Shown here one piece after another: positions 11,430-22,152 of a DNA stretch of 51,464 nucleotides; within the stretch, counting starts at the first letter, position 1; each line of letters begins with the position of its first letter. A model generated the notes under the pieces. That model saw only the letters and a program-made list of their open reading frames with translations. It ran no database searches and had not been told where the DNA came from. The translations under genes were made by a program, and so were the position numbers. Source of the DNA: Zygnema cylindricum (Eukaryota > Streptophyta > Zygnematophyceae > Zygnematales > Zygnemataceae); NCBI GenBank assembly GCA_037447655.1, contig JBBHKE010003193.1, positions 199,186 through 250,649 of the forward strand. Reading direction: 5' to 3'.

Positions 11430-11560
11430 TTCTGAAATGTATTGTCTTGCATTGCAAAACAACATACATATTATTACTTCAAAAAAAAAATCAATGACAG
11501 GTTAGTACAAAAAAGGAAGACAAAAGGAATATCGTCATAAACATGTTTGTCAAATAAGTG
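11430..11560 (+). pseudogene. Ghost exon: copy of the 10885-11044 exon 3' half
   Basis: Matches 10974-11110 closely: EMYCLALQNNIHII is still open, the donor GACAGGTTAGTACAAAA is intact at 11501, and downstream intron words (CATAAACATGTTTGTCAAAT) follow in order. A GGGTTAG at 11424 could serve as an acceptor, but joining it to the preceding phase-1 donor gives a different frame. It may be a dead copy or an alternative exon. Confidence 0.6.
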
Positions 11561-11818
11561 ATTTTTTTTTTCAAAATCTCGCGATTTACTGCTACTCAGG
11601 CTCCTTCCCACGACTGAAAAGTTTGGTAAATATCCTTTTCTTTTCCTCAAAGGAGTAGATAAATCAGGCTTCTTGTTTACGAAAATCACAAAAAAATAGA
11701 AAATAAAGCTTGTAACTAAACCTAAATGACAAGAAAAATCCAACATGGTCGAGTTCACAAGAAAGCTTAATAATTTTGCATCATATAGTGAAGAAACAAA
11801 GAGAATTTACAAAACTAG

Positions 11819-11880
11819 TTAACGGGAGAGGGAGAGGGAGGGAGAGGGAGAGGGAGGTGTAGTGGGAGAGGGAGAGGGAA
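11819..11880. repeat. (GAGAGG)n purine microsatellite
   Basis: GGGAGAGGGAGAGGGA units, interrupted once by TGTAGTGGG. Confidence 0.9.
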
Positions 11881-12111
11881 TAAGTGGGTTGAATAGAAAT
11901 ACTTTTTAGAAGATGTATTTCAGACAGGATTATTGCAAACGATGCCGATACTATCGGGTTAAGAATTTTTTATTGATCAGTATAAGATCGATCGGATAAA
12001 TCAATTCATGGATGTCACTATTTTATTATCAATTTAGTTTTTCTTTATTCGATTTATCAAAAAAATCACACAAAGAGAGGGGTGAAAATAATGTTTTCAA
12101 AGAGTCCTTAC

Positions 12112-12892
12112 CTCCATCTGCAGTCGCTTTATGGTCCCCTCATTGTCCCTCCTCTCCCTCTCTCTGCTCTGTCCTGCGCTCGTTTCAGCTCCTTTGCCGC
12201 GAGCCCTCTCGCCTCCTCCTCCTCCTTCCTCGCTTTCTCTGCCTCCAACCTCTCCTTCCTCTCTTTGGCCACCTGCTCCTGTCCTCTCTCTCCAGGCACC
12301 TCCCAAGTTCTGTCTCAGTTTTATGTCAGTAATATGTCAGATTTATCTCATTTTCAAACACATCGCAACTATCTTCACCTCCTCCACACATTCGGTTCTG
12401 CACTATCTTCCCTCTGTCCTCTCCCCTCTCCCATCCGCTATCTGCTCCTCTCACTCCTCTCTCCCCCCATTCCTGCCCTCCCTCTCCTCTCCCTCCCCGC
12501 TTGTAGTTCAGTCATTGTGAGCTGATTTCGCAAAACTGGTGCCGATTTCATTCCTTCCTCTCCCATCATTCTCTGGAGAGACTCCTCCCTGGAGGCCATA
12601 GACATCATGGCCATCTCCTCCTCTCCTCCTCCTCCACTCTCAGACATCATGGCCATCTCCTCCTCTCCTCCTTCTCCACTCTTAGCTTCGCCTTCTCCCT
12701 CTCTTTTAACACCCAACAAACCAGAAACCCCCATTCCTTTCTCTCTCTGTGCCTGACATCTAAATTTATCTTTTGGTACTGGAATAGGTGTGAACATAAC
12801 AGTTGACGTTTGAGTTTCGAGGAGGGAGAGAGAGAGAGAGAGGGAGAGAGAGAAAGAGAGAGGGAGAGAGAGAAAGATAGACAGAGAGAGAG

Positions 12893-12942
<50 letters not shown>

Positions 12943-13881
12943 GACCTCTGAGCAATAAAGGAATATTCGCGGCACGGACGTTCTTTCCAAACTCCGATAT
13001 CTTTGTGTCCACACTATTTTTTGAGGTATATGTCATAACCGAACCAAAGCAAACCAAAAAGAACATCTTTCCCGAGGGCAATTCTCGTTCAAAATGACAT
13101 TTGTGACTGTTAAGGACATCCGCTTTGAAAACCCGATATTTGGGTTTCAAAAGGTGACAAAGCTGAAAACTTTCAACTTATGATTTTTCTCTTGTCAAGA
13201 TGAGTAATTTAAGATTTTACATTATATAAATTAAAATCTTTCAATCTTTTTTTAATTATTTATAATGGTGCTTTACTTATTCAATGCGGACGATGACCAA
13301 TATGCACGTTGAAAACCATGATATAATAAGCTACAAGATGACGGACAGCAAGATTGAACAAATAAAAAAACAAAATATGACGAAGTCATCGAAAAAAGAC
13401 TTTTAGCGTGGGGTTTACATAAGTGTTTTTATTTCTAATTCAGTTCCAAATGACGTGGCTGATTCTGAACCGTTTAAACAATTAGCGCTAAAAAGAAAAA
13501 ATTAGTGTCGTTGAAACTATTTTAGGTACGAGGAGTAAAATTTAGGGGCACCGATAGTGTCATTGACACGAATAACGATACATGGTGTACATAAAAAAAA
13601 ATTGATGTTTCGTATGAAAGTACTTAATCATTTAAACTATCCAAAAGCTCTATTGTTTAACATACAGAATGCGATAGCCTCTAAAGATATAGCAAGCTAC
13701 GTATTGACAAAAAATGTTTTCACATTTAAAGGCACTAAAAGTTAACACAAGTAGAGACAACACTGGCAATAGTATGGTCCACATTAACAATAATGCAGAA
13801 CAGATTCACCTGATCCGTTAGACGACGTTCTATGGCCACCAGTTGGGACCTTAGTTGTATTTTCTCCTCCTCTCTTTCGTC
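12112..13881 (-). CDS. Fragments of a coiled-coil protein gene (minus strand)
   Basis: Best exon is 13810-13881 (72 nt): acceptor ACTATAG, then 24 codons reading DEREEEKIQLRSQLV and ending RRLTDQ, then donor GTGAAT. Frame choice is supported by a stop immediately before the exon and by heptad-like charge spacing. A second region, 12112 to about 12285, reads EQVAKERKERLEAEK, then AKELKRAQDRAE, and finally IKRLQME before donor GTAAGG at 12111. Its two halves are in different frames, joined across a GA-rich run, so an indel or sequencing slip is likely. The block 12540-12720 reads glutamate/methionine-rich protein with an internal 42-bp duplication. Function unknown; convergent with the gene ending near 11044. 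Confidence 0.4.
12606..12690 (-). repeat. 42-bp tandem duplication in the coiled-coil region
   Basis: CAGACATCATGGCCATCTCC plus the CT-rich remainder occurs twice in a row (about 12602 and 12644 onward). On the minus strand it encodes two copies of EEEMAMMS with glycine spacers. The length is a multiple of three, so the frame is kept. Confidence 0.8.
12825..12942. repeat. (GA)n purine tract
   Basis: About 118 bases of nearly pure GA/GGGA repeats on the + strand. It creates RERERE or SLSLSL frames on the two strands that should not be read as proteins. Confidence 0.95.
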
Positions 13882-13889
13882 CTATAGTA

Positions 13890-14930
13890 AAGTCACACTC
13901 AAAAACAGCATCTCTGATTTCACCGGTCACAAAATAACCCCTCAAAAAAAAAAAAAACTTTAACGAGAATAGATAACTCCAAAAGAAGATTTGCACAAAA
14001 CAGGACTTTGCCAAATAGGAAAACGACACCGCCCATTGCTATTGGAGTTAATAATATTAATTTGTTCGACACTTTTTTCGGCCGAAAATCTTACAACAAT
14101 CGGCATCGTCTCCAACACTAAATTAGTGTTGTTGACACTAATTTCGCATTTACACTAAGAATTCATTTTAATCACTCGAATAGCGGTGGTTGGTTATACA
14201 TGAACCAAATGGGTTTTAATGATTTAAAAACGTTTTTAACCACCAGAGAAAATTTATTGCACAACAATTAATGTGGTCCAAGCAAAAAAAAAAATTATAA
14301 TCTACATCAGAGAACTGATTGATTTTCCATTTCCAGAATTTCTAATGCATATTTTAATTCTCGATAAAAACCTATAAAGAACAATCGAAACAATACAAAA
14401 TATGACAAAAAATTGTCGGGAATTTTTTTCTTACTGAGAAAGAGACTAAAAAACTTTTCTATGAAAAACCTACATTTAAAGAGGAAAATTTTTTAAAGGA
14501 ACCTGGAAACTTCCAAAAACAACAACTCCTTAGAGCATCTAAGGAAACCCTAAATCTTATGAAAAAAAAATCGATACTCCTTCCAGAAAATTCGACCTAA
14601 AAAATTTGACCTAAAAAAATCGACCTATAAAATTTGCCCTAAATAAATTGCCCTAAAAAATTGCCCTAAAAACAAAATCTCTCAGTATAGGACAGGGCTT
14701 ATGCTTTTACAGTGATTAAAAAAAAATCCAATGTTCACAACAGAAAGTTGCGGATATCGTCAGGAAAAAGACAAAAAAAGTCAGCCTCCAGCTGTCCATT
14801 CTGTCGTATCCTCGTTTTCTTTTTTTTGTCTCTTCTTGTCCTATCTGATTTTCAATCGTGACAGTCATCAAATGTGGCAAACACATGAATGAGAGGGAGA
14901 GAGGGAGAGGGAGAGGGAGATGGAGAGGGT
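13890..14930. other. AT-rich stretch with palindromic AGTGTT words, no gene
   Basis: Contains CAACACTAAATTAGTGTTG (about 14113), a near-perfect short palindrome, and CCCTAAA-like words between 14590 and 14680. A GA-rich tract lies at 14889-14930. No coding exon supported. Confidence 0.45.
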
Positions 14931-15122
14931 CACTGTACTGTACTGTACTGCACAGCCCTGTACTGTACTGTACTGTACTGTACTGTACTGTACGCTATTG
15001 TACTGAATTGTACTTTACTATACTGTACTCTACTGTACTGTGCTGTAATTTGTACTTTACTTTACTGTAATGCATTGTGCTGTACTTTACTGTACTGTAC
15101 TGTATTGTATTGTACCGTACTG
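14930..15122. repeat. TACTG pentanucleotide minisatellite
   Basis: Nearly 190 bp of TGTACTG-type units with some drift (TATTG, TGCTG, TTTACTT). The longest of the four TACTG arrays in the window. Confidence 0.9.
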
Positions 15123-15591
15123 AAGTGTTTGACTCCACACGGAAACTTGGTGTGTGACTCTAAAAGTACGGAAAGTCGACATCTCCAGGACTTACTGTGC
15201 GCTCTATGTGTCGCTGCAGCGTTTTACCGTTGCTGTACAGTCTATGGTGGTTGCACAGTGGTTAACCTCCTAAGTCCTAACCATAGTCAAAAGTAGGCGT
15301 TTTTATGGTAGGCCTTTGGTCGGCGCCTTTATCGTAAGTTGTGTTATGGGCTTTTCATGTGATCTTCTTAGATTGTTACTTTGATAAGCGACCGTCCGAT
15401 CGTCCGAATCTGACAGTGTAAATAACAAATTTTGGTCCGAATGTTTTAATTGGTCCGAATAGGTTTGAATACAATATGGGTCTTAAGGTCATATTGTATG
15501 TTTTTCATACAATAGGCATATTGTATGGGCCTACTTTCACCTACTATTGAACTATGGTTTCAAGTGACTGGCCGAGTCTAGTGTCATTGAA
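15123..15591. other. Unassigned stretch
   Basis: Moderately GC-rich at first, then inverted words AATATGGG/CATATTGT and CATACAAT near 15470-15525 forming a local palindrome around ATTGTATG. ATTGAACTATGG near 15546 matches an end of the small element at 7137-7277. No gene seen. Confidence 0.35.
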
Positions 15592-15696
15592 AAGGATACT
15601 TTGCGCGGTCCTTCGGGACGTTCCGTGCTAGTTTAGTTACGCTAGTGGCCCTACGGCACACTGTTCATATAACCAGTTCATGGTAGTGGTATCCTT
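15592..15696 (+). ncRNA. Candidate structured RNA (hypothetical)
   Basis: An 8-bp stem AAGGATAC (15592-15599) with GTATCCTT (15689-15696) closes a 105-nt segment. Inside are GTCC-TTCG-GGAC (15608-15619, a UUCG tetraloop hairpin), a possible GCTAG/CTAG pairing, and ACCA-GTTCA-TGGT (15672-15684). It matches no snRNA, tRNA or SRP motif I know. It could be an inverted-repeat remnant, so confidence is low. Confidence 0.25.
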
Positions 15697-15780
15697 ATGC
15701 TTCCACTTGCTTGGGTGATTATTTTTTTGGCTATCTTCTGTTGAATTTCCATCCTTTCATTTAATAATTAATAGGGATGA

Positions 15781-16488
15781 TAGTGTTGGGTATTGGGTAA
15801 AATCATATCGCTATAATCTCGATATTCGGTGTATCGATTATCGATCGGTCAGACTCCTCAATATATCCTACCGGGACCAACATAAATTATCGCAAAATAT
15901 ATCGGGATATATAGTACTTCATAAATTTAATACTATATATAATATGTTATTTTATCGAAAAAAAGAAAAAAAACCGATACGCTATGTACGAGGTGAATTT
16001 TTTTTGTTACTTCAAGGTAGATGCCCCAAAATGAAACCGAATTACTCATTTAGTACGTAAAGCTCACACTAATTCAATCAAATGATGATATGATAATAAA
16101 AAAGTGCAGGTTGTTCGTTTCAACCAATAATACTTACCAATTTGTAGGCAAGAAGCATTTCATTGATGTTTATCCCAACAATTAGTATGATATAATGGTT
16201 ACATTTTTAGCTTCCATGGATTCCCATGGGATAGGAGGCAGCATGGGAGGTGTAGAGGAAGATGACACTCATCTGCTTCCAAATATGGAAACATTATACA
16301 TGGAAAAAAACCTTCGATAAATCGCGATATATTATATCGGCATATCGGTCTGATATATCGACAAAATATCGCAATAAGTAGTCTCTCGATATACTGAAGC
16401 GATATACCGAAGCGATATATCGATTATCGGGTACCTAAAATTCGGTACATATAGAATATTGGCAAGTGGTCCTCGATACCCAACACTA
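15781..16488. mobile_element. hAT-like non-autonomous element (about 708 bp)
   Basis: Ends are TAGTGTTGGGTAT and its inverse ATACCCAACACTA. Such TAGTGTTGGG ends are common in hAT-type MITEs. Subterminal regions at both sides are packed with TATCG/CGATA words, as expected of transposase-binding repeats. No clear 8-bp target duplication (GGGATGA versus ATTTATGA share only the 3' part). No transposase frame. Confidence 0.65.
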
Positions 16489-16877
16489 ATTTATGAAGGT
16501 TTATTTTAACACATATTCTCTATATGACAAATGTACTACCATTTGAATATCCTTCCAAAGCGGGCAACATTGTTATTGAAGATAAACTCACTTGTTGTTA
16601 AAATGACGGTGGAAAGGTTATGAATCCGACCCAAATATATAACAGTAGTTATAAACCTTATTTTCGCTCAAACATTGGTTATTTGAAACCGCTAGTTCTT
16701 TTATATGTGCTCCATTGAGCTAAAATTGTGGCTTGTGTGGCCTCATGTGCGCTAGAAGAAAGAAATATAATTGGTCACCTTTCTTCGTTGGTTGGTCCTC
16801 CACTCGACCAATCACATAACTCAACTTCTCTCGAAGAACCAATAGGAGGTGCTTTGGGAGGTTAACAACTGTGCAAC

Positions 16878-17065
16878 TACACCGTGTACCCCTATTAGTG
16901 TTGATGTTTTTTTCGCGACTGAAAACATATTTTCTTCGTACAAAACCGTACGATTTTCGATTGGAGATAACCAATCGGAAGATGGAAATTTGGACTTTCA
17001 ATCGCGACCGTCGGATCCACAATCCGACAAGTATGTACGGAGAAATGATGTTTTTAAGTGGAAGA
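16878..17065. mobile_element. TA-inserting MITE, family B, right end lost
   Basis: Starts TACACCGTGTACCCCTATTA, then GCGACTGAAAACATATTTTC, and has the paired arm GTACGGAGAAATGATGTTTT near 17036-17055. The inner core with ATTTTCGATTGG and CCAATCGGAAG is shared with the elements at 33410-33631 and 46661-46897. The right terminal repeat is not recognisable. Confidence 0.6.
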
Positions 17066-17149
17066 AAAAATAAAAAAAACCATAGTTGTCCTATTCGTAC
17101 GGATTTCAACTTTTTTCCGAAAACTACGTAGTATTCGTTACTTTCATAC

Positions 17150-17690
17150 CGTTCGTTAGTTTTCGCTGTATGATGTACGAAAACGTACGGAAACCATCCC
17201 CTTAACCCTATAAATCCTTAAAAAATCCTAAAAACGTACGAAAAACATACGGAAATGTACGTCGTTGTACAACATGTGTACCCTAAAAACCTAGGAGTAC
17301 GGATAATGTAAGGCAGCTGTACTGTAATTTATCGGAATGTACGAAATGCACGGGAAGTACCCTAAACACCCTAAAATCCCTACATCACTAACCCTAAAAG
17401 TACTGAAATATACGGACGGCGTACGTAGATGTACGAAAAATGTAAGTCCAAATAACTGAAATATACGGAAAAGTACGAAAATGTACCCTAAAAATCTCAA
17501 AATAATAACCATTAAAAGTACGAAAAAATACGGACACTGTACGTAAATGTACGAATAATAGTTGGCTGTTTAACATAAATATTTGAGAACGCACGAGAAT
17601 ATACCCTAAAACTCCTCAAACCCACTAAAAGTACTGAAATGTACGAATATAGTACACAAATGTACGAAAATGTACGGTTACATAGTCAGG
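17150..17690. repeat. Degenerate GTACG/CCCTAAAA minisatellite
   Basis: At least four diverged units of roughly 110 bp, each with CACTAAAAGTACTGAAAT-like start, a TACGGAC...GTACGTAAATGTACGAAAA middle, and a TGTACCCTAAAA end. The word GTACG or CGTAC occurs dozens of times in 540 bp. Confidence 0.65.
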
Positions 17691-19033
17691 TACGCATTTA
17701 ATAACATTTTTTTCATCGTTAAATGCGTATCGTGCGTAGTATTCGCGCGTTCGTTTCGTGCGTATTGTACGCACGGGACAACTATGAAAAAAACCGTAAC
17801 ACTAATAGCGACAAACGGTGTACTTTACACTGACGGCGCGTCCCCAACTGCAGAAGAAATACAAGTTGTTGCACGTGTCGATGTTAGGTACCCGCCCGGT
17901 TACATCTGCCTCTGTTACCAAGTTGTGCACTAAACGACAAAAGTATAACAGTTTTTCTCGTACGTCACGTCCGCATGGCTCGTACTTTTTTCCCCAGAAT
18001 TTCGCACGAGTGCCGCTGCCGACCCGCGAGAAAAAAAGGTTCACCCGACAAGAAGGTACAGTAGACTGGTAGAGGGTTCCGACAAAAAGAAAAAGTTCTC
18101 CGACCGACCAAAGATGGCTACTGTACGGTCACTGCGGACGACCATCAACGTTTTTTTTTTTTTTTGCACTACAGTACTATGCTGTCCTGTCTTGTGGTGT
18201 ACGACTTGTACGGACATATATTGAGAGTGTTCCGTCCTAGATTCTATCCCCTACGTGGCAGACATATATCCGTCGATGTAGCGTTTATAAATAGTGCGGT
18301 CCTAATTATATACAGTGCGGTTTCCAAAGATTCGGGGAAAGCTAGTACGGTCCACACTACAGGACAGTCTTAGGTTCCTGTACAAGGTCTAGGGTTTATA
18401 TGTTTAGGGTCATTTTTTTTTTGTTTATTTTTTTTTAAACAAAAACATGACAGAAATAAAATAACCCCTTTACATACGGTCGCGCGGAGAAAACGGGAGG
18501 CGGGAACGATGTAGGGACCCAATCGCCGTGCTCGCGCGTGCGAAAAGTTGTAAGGTTCAGTACAGTACTGTACTGTACTGCACTGTACTGTAGTGCCGTA
18601 CAGGTGTGACCATGCGTCCATCGGCGCGCTTTACGCAAATCAGAGACCGCCGACTTCCCCCGCGACTTCACCAAATTGTACAAATAAATAACTAAATAAA
18701 TAAATATATAAATAAATAAATAATTAATTAATTAAATAGACCAATCACCTCGCAAACTCCGCCGAGAAAAAAGTCAAAAAAGTAAAAAAAGTAAAAAAAA
18801 GGTGAAAGGATAAAATATTAAATAAGCGAAGCACGCTATCGTATAAAACAAATTACATAAACCTTTTCTGGTATCAAGAAGAGAGAAGCATATAAAGGAA
18901 AAGGCGGACAGAAGAAAACAAAGGAAAAATCAAGCAAGGGGAGGAAGGGGAAGGAAGAGGAAGTGAAGAGAGGAGAGTTTACGTACAAGTCACGGCGGCC
19001 GCCGACCTTCATCCTGACGAATACGACAAATAA
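17690..19033. other. GTAC- and CpG-rich stretch, then AT repeats
   Basis: 17700-18370 continues rich in GTACG but without a clear period. TACTG array at 18558-18593. (AAAT)n at about 18682-18735. 18480-18660 and 18960-19033 are CpG-rich. No convincing exon. Confidence 0.4.
18558..18593. repeat. TACTG array
   Basis: Seven or so TACTG units with one CACTG variant. Confidence 0.85.
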
Positions 19034-20041
19034 ATCTTCCGCCACCGCCTTATTTTGGAGCGTAGGAGACGATTCCTGGACAAGCAGAAAGGAAAAAAAG
19101 GGGGAGAGGGAGAAGTAGTAGGAGGAGGGGCCGCAGCAAGGGGAGGAGGAGGAGGAGCAGGAGGACTACGAGGAGGACCAGGGAACAGCCACGTGGCAGT
19201 CCTCTTGGTTTCCAGCCTCCATACGAGCCGGAAGATGACCACAGAAAATATGACGTCAGCATATGCATCCGTGACGTCGGCAGTGCAAGAAAACGCGACT
19301 GTGGCGTCAAAAATGGTCCTTTTTAAAACGTCACGTGACATGCGTTTGGCCATTTCCACCACCGCCTCCTCCTCCTCCTACTCTTCCCTTCCCCCTTCGC
19401 CCTCCCTCCCTCCTCCTCCCTCTGTCCGTCGGACGCCACGTGTCACGTTCGCAAACGACACCGTATTTTTGGAGAATAAGACAAAAATTCCGCCCACTCA
19501 GAGACGCCCCATGAAACCCGTCCTCCGTTTTTCCGGACGTCCCGCCGATACAGATAACGACAAAATAAGAAATGTTGCAGAAAACGACAAAATAAGAGCC
19601 CTCGCGGGGAGCCTCGAAGGAGGAGCTTTTGCAGAAAACGACAAAGTAGTACTGGTGAAGACGTCATCGCGTCCCTACGAGTGCACTCCACGGATCAGAA
19701 ACTGCCACGTGGCAGTCCAAGAGGCGGAGGTGGTGCCACGTGGCAGCCTTGAGACTGGCCAAGCGGCGGTCCTTAGTCGAATTCCGGTCGCGAGAGTGGT
19801 GGAGAGAGGGGTCTGGAGGGGGGGAGGGAGAGAGAGTGTAGGGATGGTGAGTCCTGACTCTGTGTTGGAGCCCATGGAGGAGAGAGAGGGGAGAGAAGGT
19901 AGAGAGTGGAAGGAGGGGAGGAGGCATAGGGAGGCGAGGGAGTGGGCGGAGGGTAGTGAGTGGAGGGAGATAAGAAACTTTAGAGAGGGGAGAGAGGGGG
20001 AGAGGAGGAGAGAGAGGGGGAGATGCCAAGGAGTCAAGTGA
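19034..20041 (+). CDS. GC-rich open frame of uncertain coding status
   Basis: Open from 19034 to a TGA ending 20041; the first ATG is 19235, giving 268 residues. Content in order: Ser/Thr-rich segment, SLPPSPSLPPPPS proline stretch, RRTPRVTFANDTVFLENKTK, a threefold NDKI/NDKV word, three imprints of the CCACGTGGCAG motif, then an Arg/Glu/Gly-rich tail from purine-rich DNA. No known domain. The dense ACGT motifs suggest that at least the first 300 bp is regulatory DNA, and the length may follow from GC content. It could be one exon of a larger gene. Confidence 0.3.
   Translation: MFRHRLILERRRRFLDKQKGKKGGEGEVVGGGAAARGGGGGAGGLRGGPGNSHVAVLLVSSLHTSRKMTTENMTSAYASVTSAVQENATVASKMVLFKTSRDMRLAISTTASSSSYSSLPPSPSLPPPPSVRRTPRVTFANDTVFLENKTKIPPTQRRPMKPVLRFSGRPADTDNDKIRNVAENDKIRALAGSLEGGAFAENDKVVLVKTSSRPYECTPRIRNCHVAVQEAEVVPRGSLETGQAAVLSRIPVARVVERGVWRGGGRESVGMVSPDSVLEPMEEREGREGREWKEGRRHREAREWAEGSEWREIRNFREGREGERRRERGRCQGVK
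19188..19345. promoter_or_regulatory. Cluster of ACGT-core motifs (G-box and CRE-like)
   Basis: CCACGTGGCAG, TGACGTCAGC, GTGACGTCGG, GTGGCGTCAAAAA and ACGTCACGTGACA fall within 160 bp. CCACGTGGCAG recurs near 19706 and 19736, and CCACGTGTCACG near 19437. In plants such motifs bind bZIP factors. This is a plausible promoter, possibly bidirectional, but no start site is visible. Confidence 0.4.
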
Positions 20042-20289
20042 GGACGAAAGAGAGATATTATGGAGAAGGGGACATTGATGGGGTGAGAGGAGGGTCGGGA
20101 GAGAGGGAGGGAAGCTTATGGGTGGGAGTTAGGGTATGGAAGAAGGAGAGAGGGAGGAGGAGGAAGGAGGGAAGGACAACGGAGGGTGACCGCGTTGGAG
20201 AATTGGAGTTGATTAGTGACCTTAAAAAAAAAAAAGGAAGTTTGTGGTTAGAAAAGGAGGTTGAAAAAGGTAAAAAAAAGGAAGTTTAA

Positions 20290-21529
20290 ATAGGAGGTTT
20301 AAAATGGAGGTAAAAACAACGTAAAAACCAAAAAGAAAGAATTTGAGGTGAAAAAAGTGAAATCACTTTTTTTCCCCTTTTTTTCTTATTTTCTTTGCTT
20401 TAAACTTTTTACACCGGAGTTTTGTAGCAGTTGCCAACCTACAGTTTGTTCTTCTTTTTTCCTAAAGCAAATTAGTTGTTTGTGAAATTCTTACCATATA
20501 TATATATATGTATATATATTTATTTTTTTTAAATCAGTATGATGTTTCACATTTTCAATTTTGGTTGTTTCCACTTTTTATTATTTTTTATTTTTATGTT
20601 TTTCAATTTGTTGCCAAACTCTCTCCACTCCCAAAGTGGGAACCCTTATGGAACAAATTATAAATAACCATAGAAGAAGAAAAGCAAACTAAGATAAAAG
20701 AAATTTAAAGATTTTTGTAAAGTTTTAAGAACAAACGAATTTTAATAAATACATAAACTTCGATGAATCATTTTGAGTTTTTTTAAATCTTGTAAATTCT
20801 TTAGAATTTGCAATGAGGTGTCCATATTTAATACATGATTCGTTTATACATGTAATTATGATGAATGGATGAGGTATATATTCAATGAATGATTTGTCTA
20901 ATTTCTTTTTGTTTTAAATGGTTTGTTTCAACATTTTTTGAAATTTTTGTAACATTTTTGAAAGTCGAACAAGTTTTTACATAATTATGTGGAAATGCAA
21001 CGAAAACTTGAACAACAAGTTATTTCCAAAGAGTAACGGTAAAATTATGCAAATAAATAATTTTACGATCTTTAAGTTCTGTGTTTTTGTTAAGATCGAT
21101 CGAATAATGAATATTCATAACTTCGTAAGGTTTCATAAATTTAGTTGAAGCTCAAGTTGTTATATATGCATTCATTTCTCTATACATTTTTGAGTTTACT
21201 TTTGGGTATGTGATCAAAAGTATCGTTTAGCAAAAAATGTAAAGCATCAAATAGTTCATACATTTGGGGTGCGGAAGAAATTAATCCATTTAAAAAAGAA
21301 AAAGAAACCAGATATACGTCCGATCAACTTAACAAATTAGCATTTTTATTTCTCCCATTCAAGTCGCAATAAATTCAACAACCATAAAAATAAAATAGAG
21401 AACAAACGATGACAAAATTCCATACAAAAACACAAAAAGCAATAGTAAATTTGAGTTTACAAAAGTGGCTAGACAAGATAATAATATTACTATAAAAATT
21501 GTGGATAACAACCATTCCTTTGATACTAA
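20290..21529. other. AT-rich stretch without a gene
   Basis: Strongly AT-rich with a (TA) run near 20498-20517. A 70-codon hydrophobic minus-strand frame (21359-21571) crosses an element end and lacks an ATG start, so I do not call it. No repeats beyond simple tracts. Confidence 0.45.
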
Positions 21530-22152
21530 GGGTGTGGTTACATCAGACAAAAAGTGAGGTTTATTACACAATTTTGTACTTGACCGTACTATGCCGTACT
21601 ATCTTTTCCTGAGTTTTTTGAAAACAACATCACAAAAAAAAAGATTACAATTCTCCAACGATCCGGGAAAAAACATCGACCGTCCGATTATGTTTTGGTC
21701 TTCATCCGCGAAGCAATCGCTCCATACGCCTCTGTAATGGTGAACCTACCTCACGGAGGTGAGTACACCATCACAAAATCTCTAAAATCACTACACGTGG
21801 ACGTCATACACGTGCGACGATGAAAATATTAATTTTCACGCGTCCCCAAGGTCACGTGCATTCGGACAAAGGTGACCATAAAATCTTTGCCGAAAAGAAG
21901 TATGCCTTCTTGCCATAAATAGTACGATTTTTGCCTTCCTTCCTAGAGAAGTACGGCTTTTGCTTTCCTTCCAGCTTTATGGTTTCAAAAAAGGAAAGTA
22001 CACGTACACGATACGCAAAGTAAAGATTTTTAAACAAAATTGGACGGTTTTTAATGATTGGATCCTCAACTTACGTGGAACCACTCAAATTGAACCACGT
22101 ATATGAAAACTTATTATAGACGTTCCGCGATGTAACGAAGGCCTCTGTATTA

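Noticed and set aside
14858-15296. Frames with repeated CTVLYCTVLYC
   Set aside because: Translation of the TACTG pentanucleotide array.
19055-19234. Upstream part of the GC-rich frame as an N-terminal extension
   Set aside because: It lacks an ATG (a TTG would be needed) and encodes Gly/Arg low complexity; the first ATG is 19235.
21359-21571. 70-codon hydrophobic minus-strand frame with three apparent membrane segments
   Set aside because: No ATG start, strongly AT-rich composition that favours Phe/Leu/Ile codons, and it crosses the boundary of the element at 21530.
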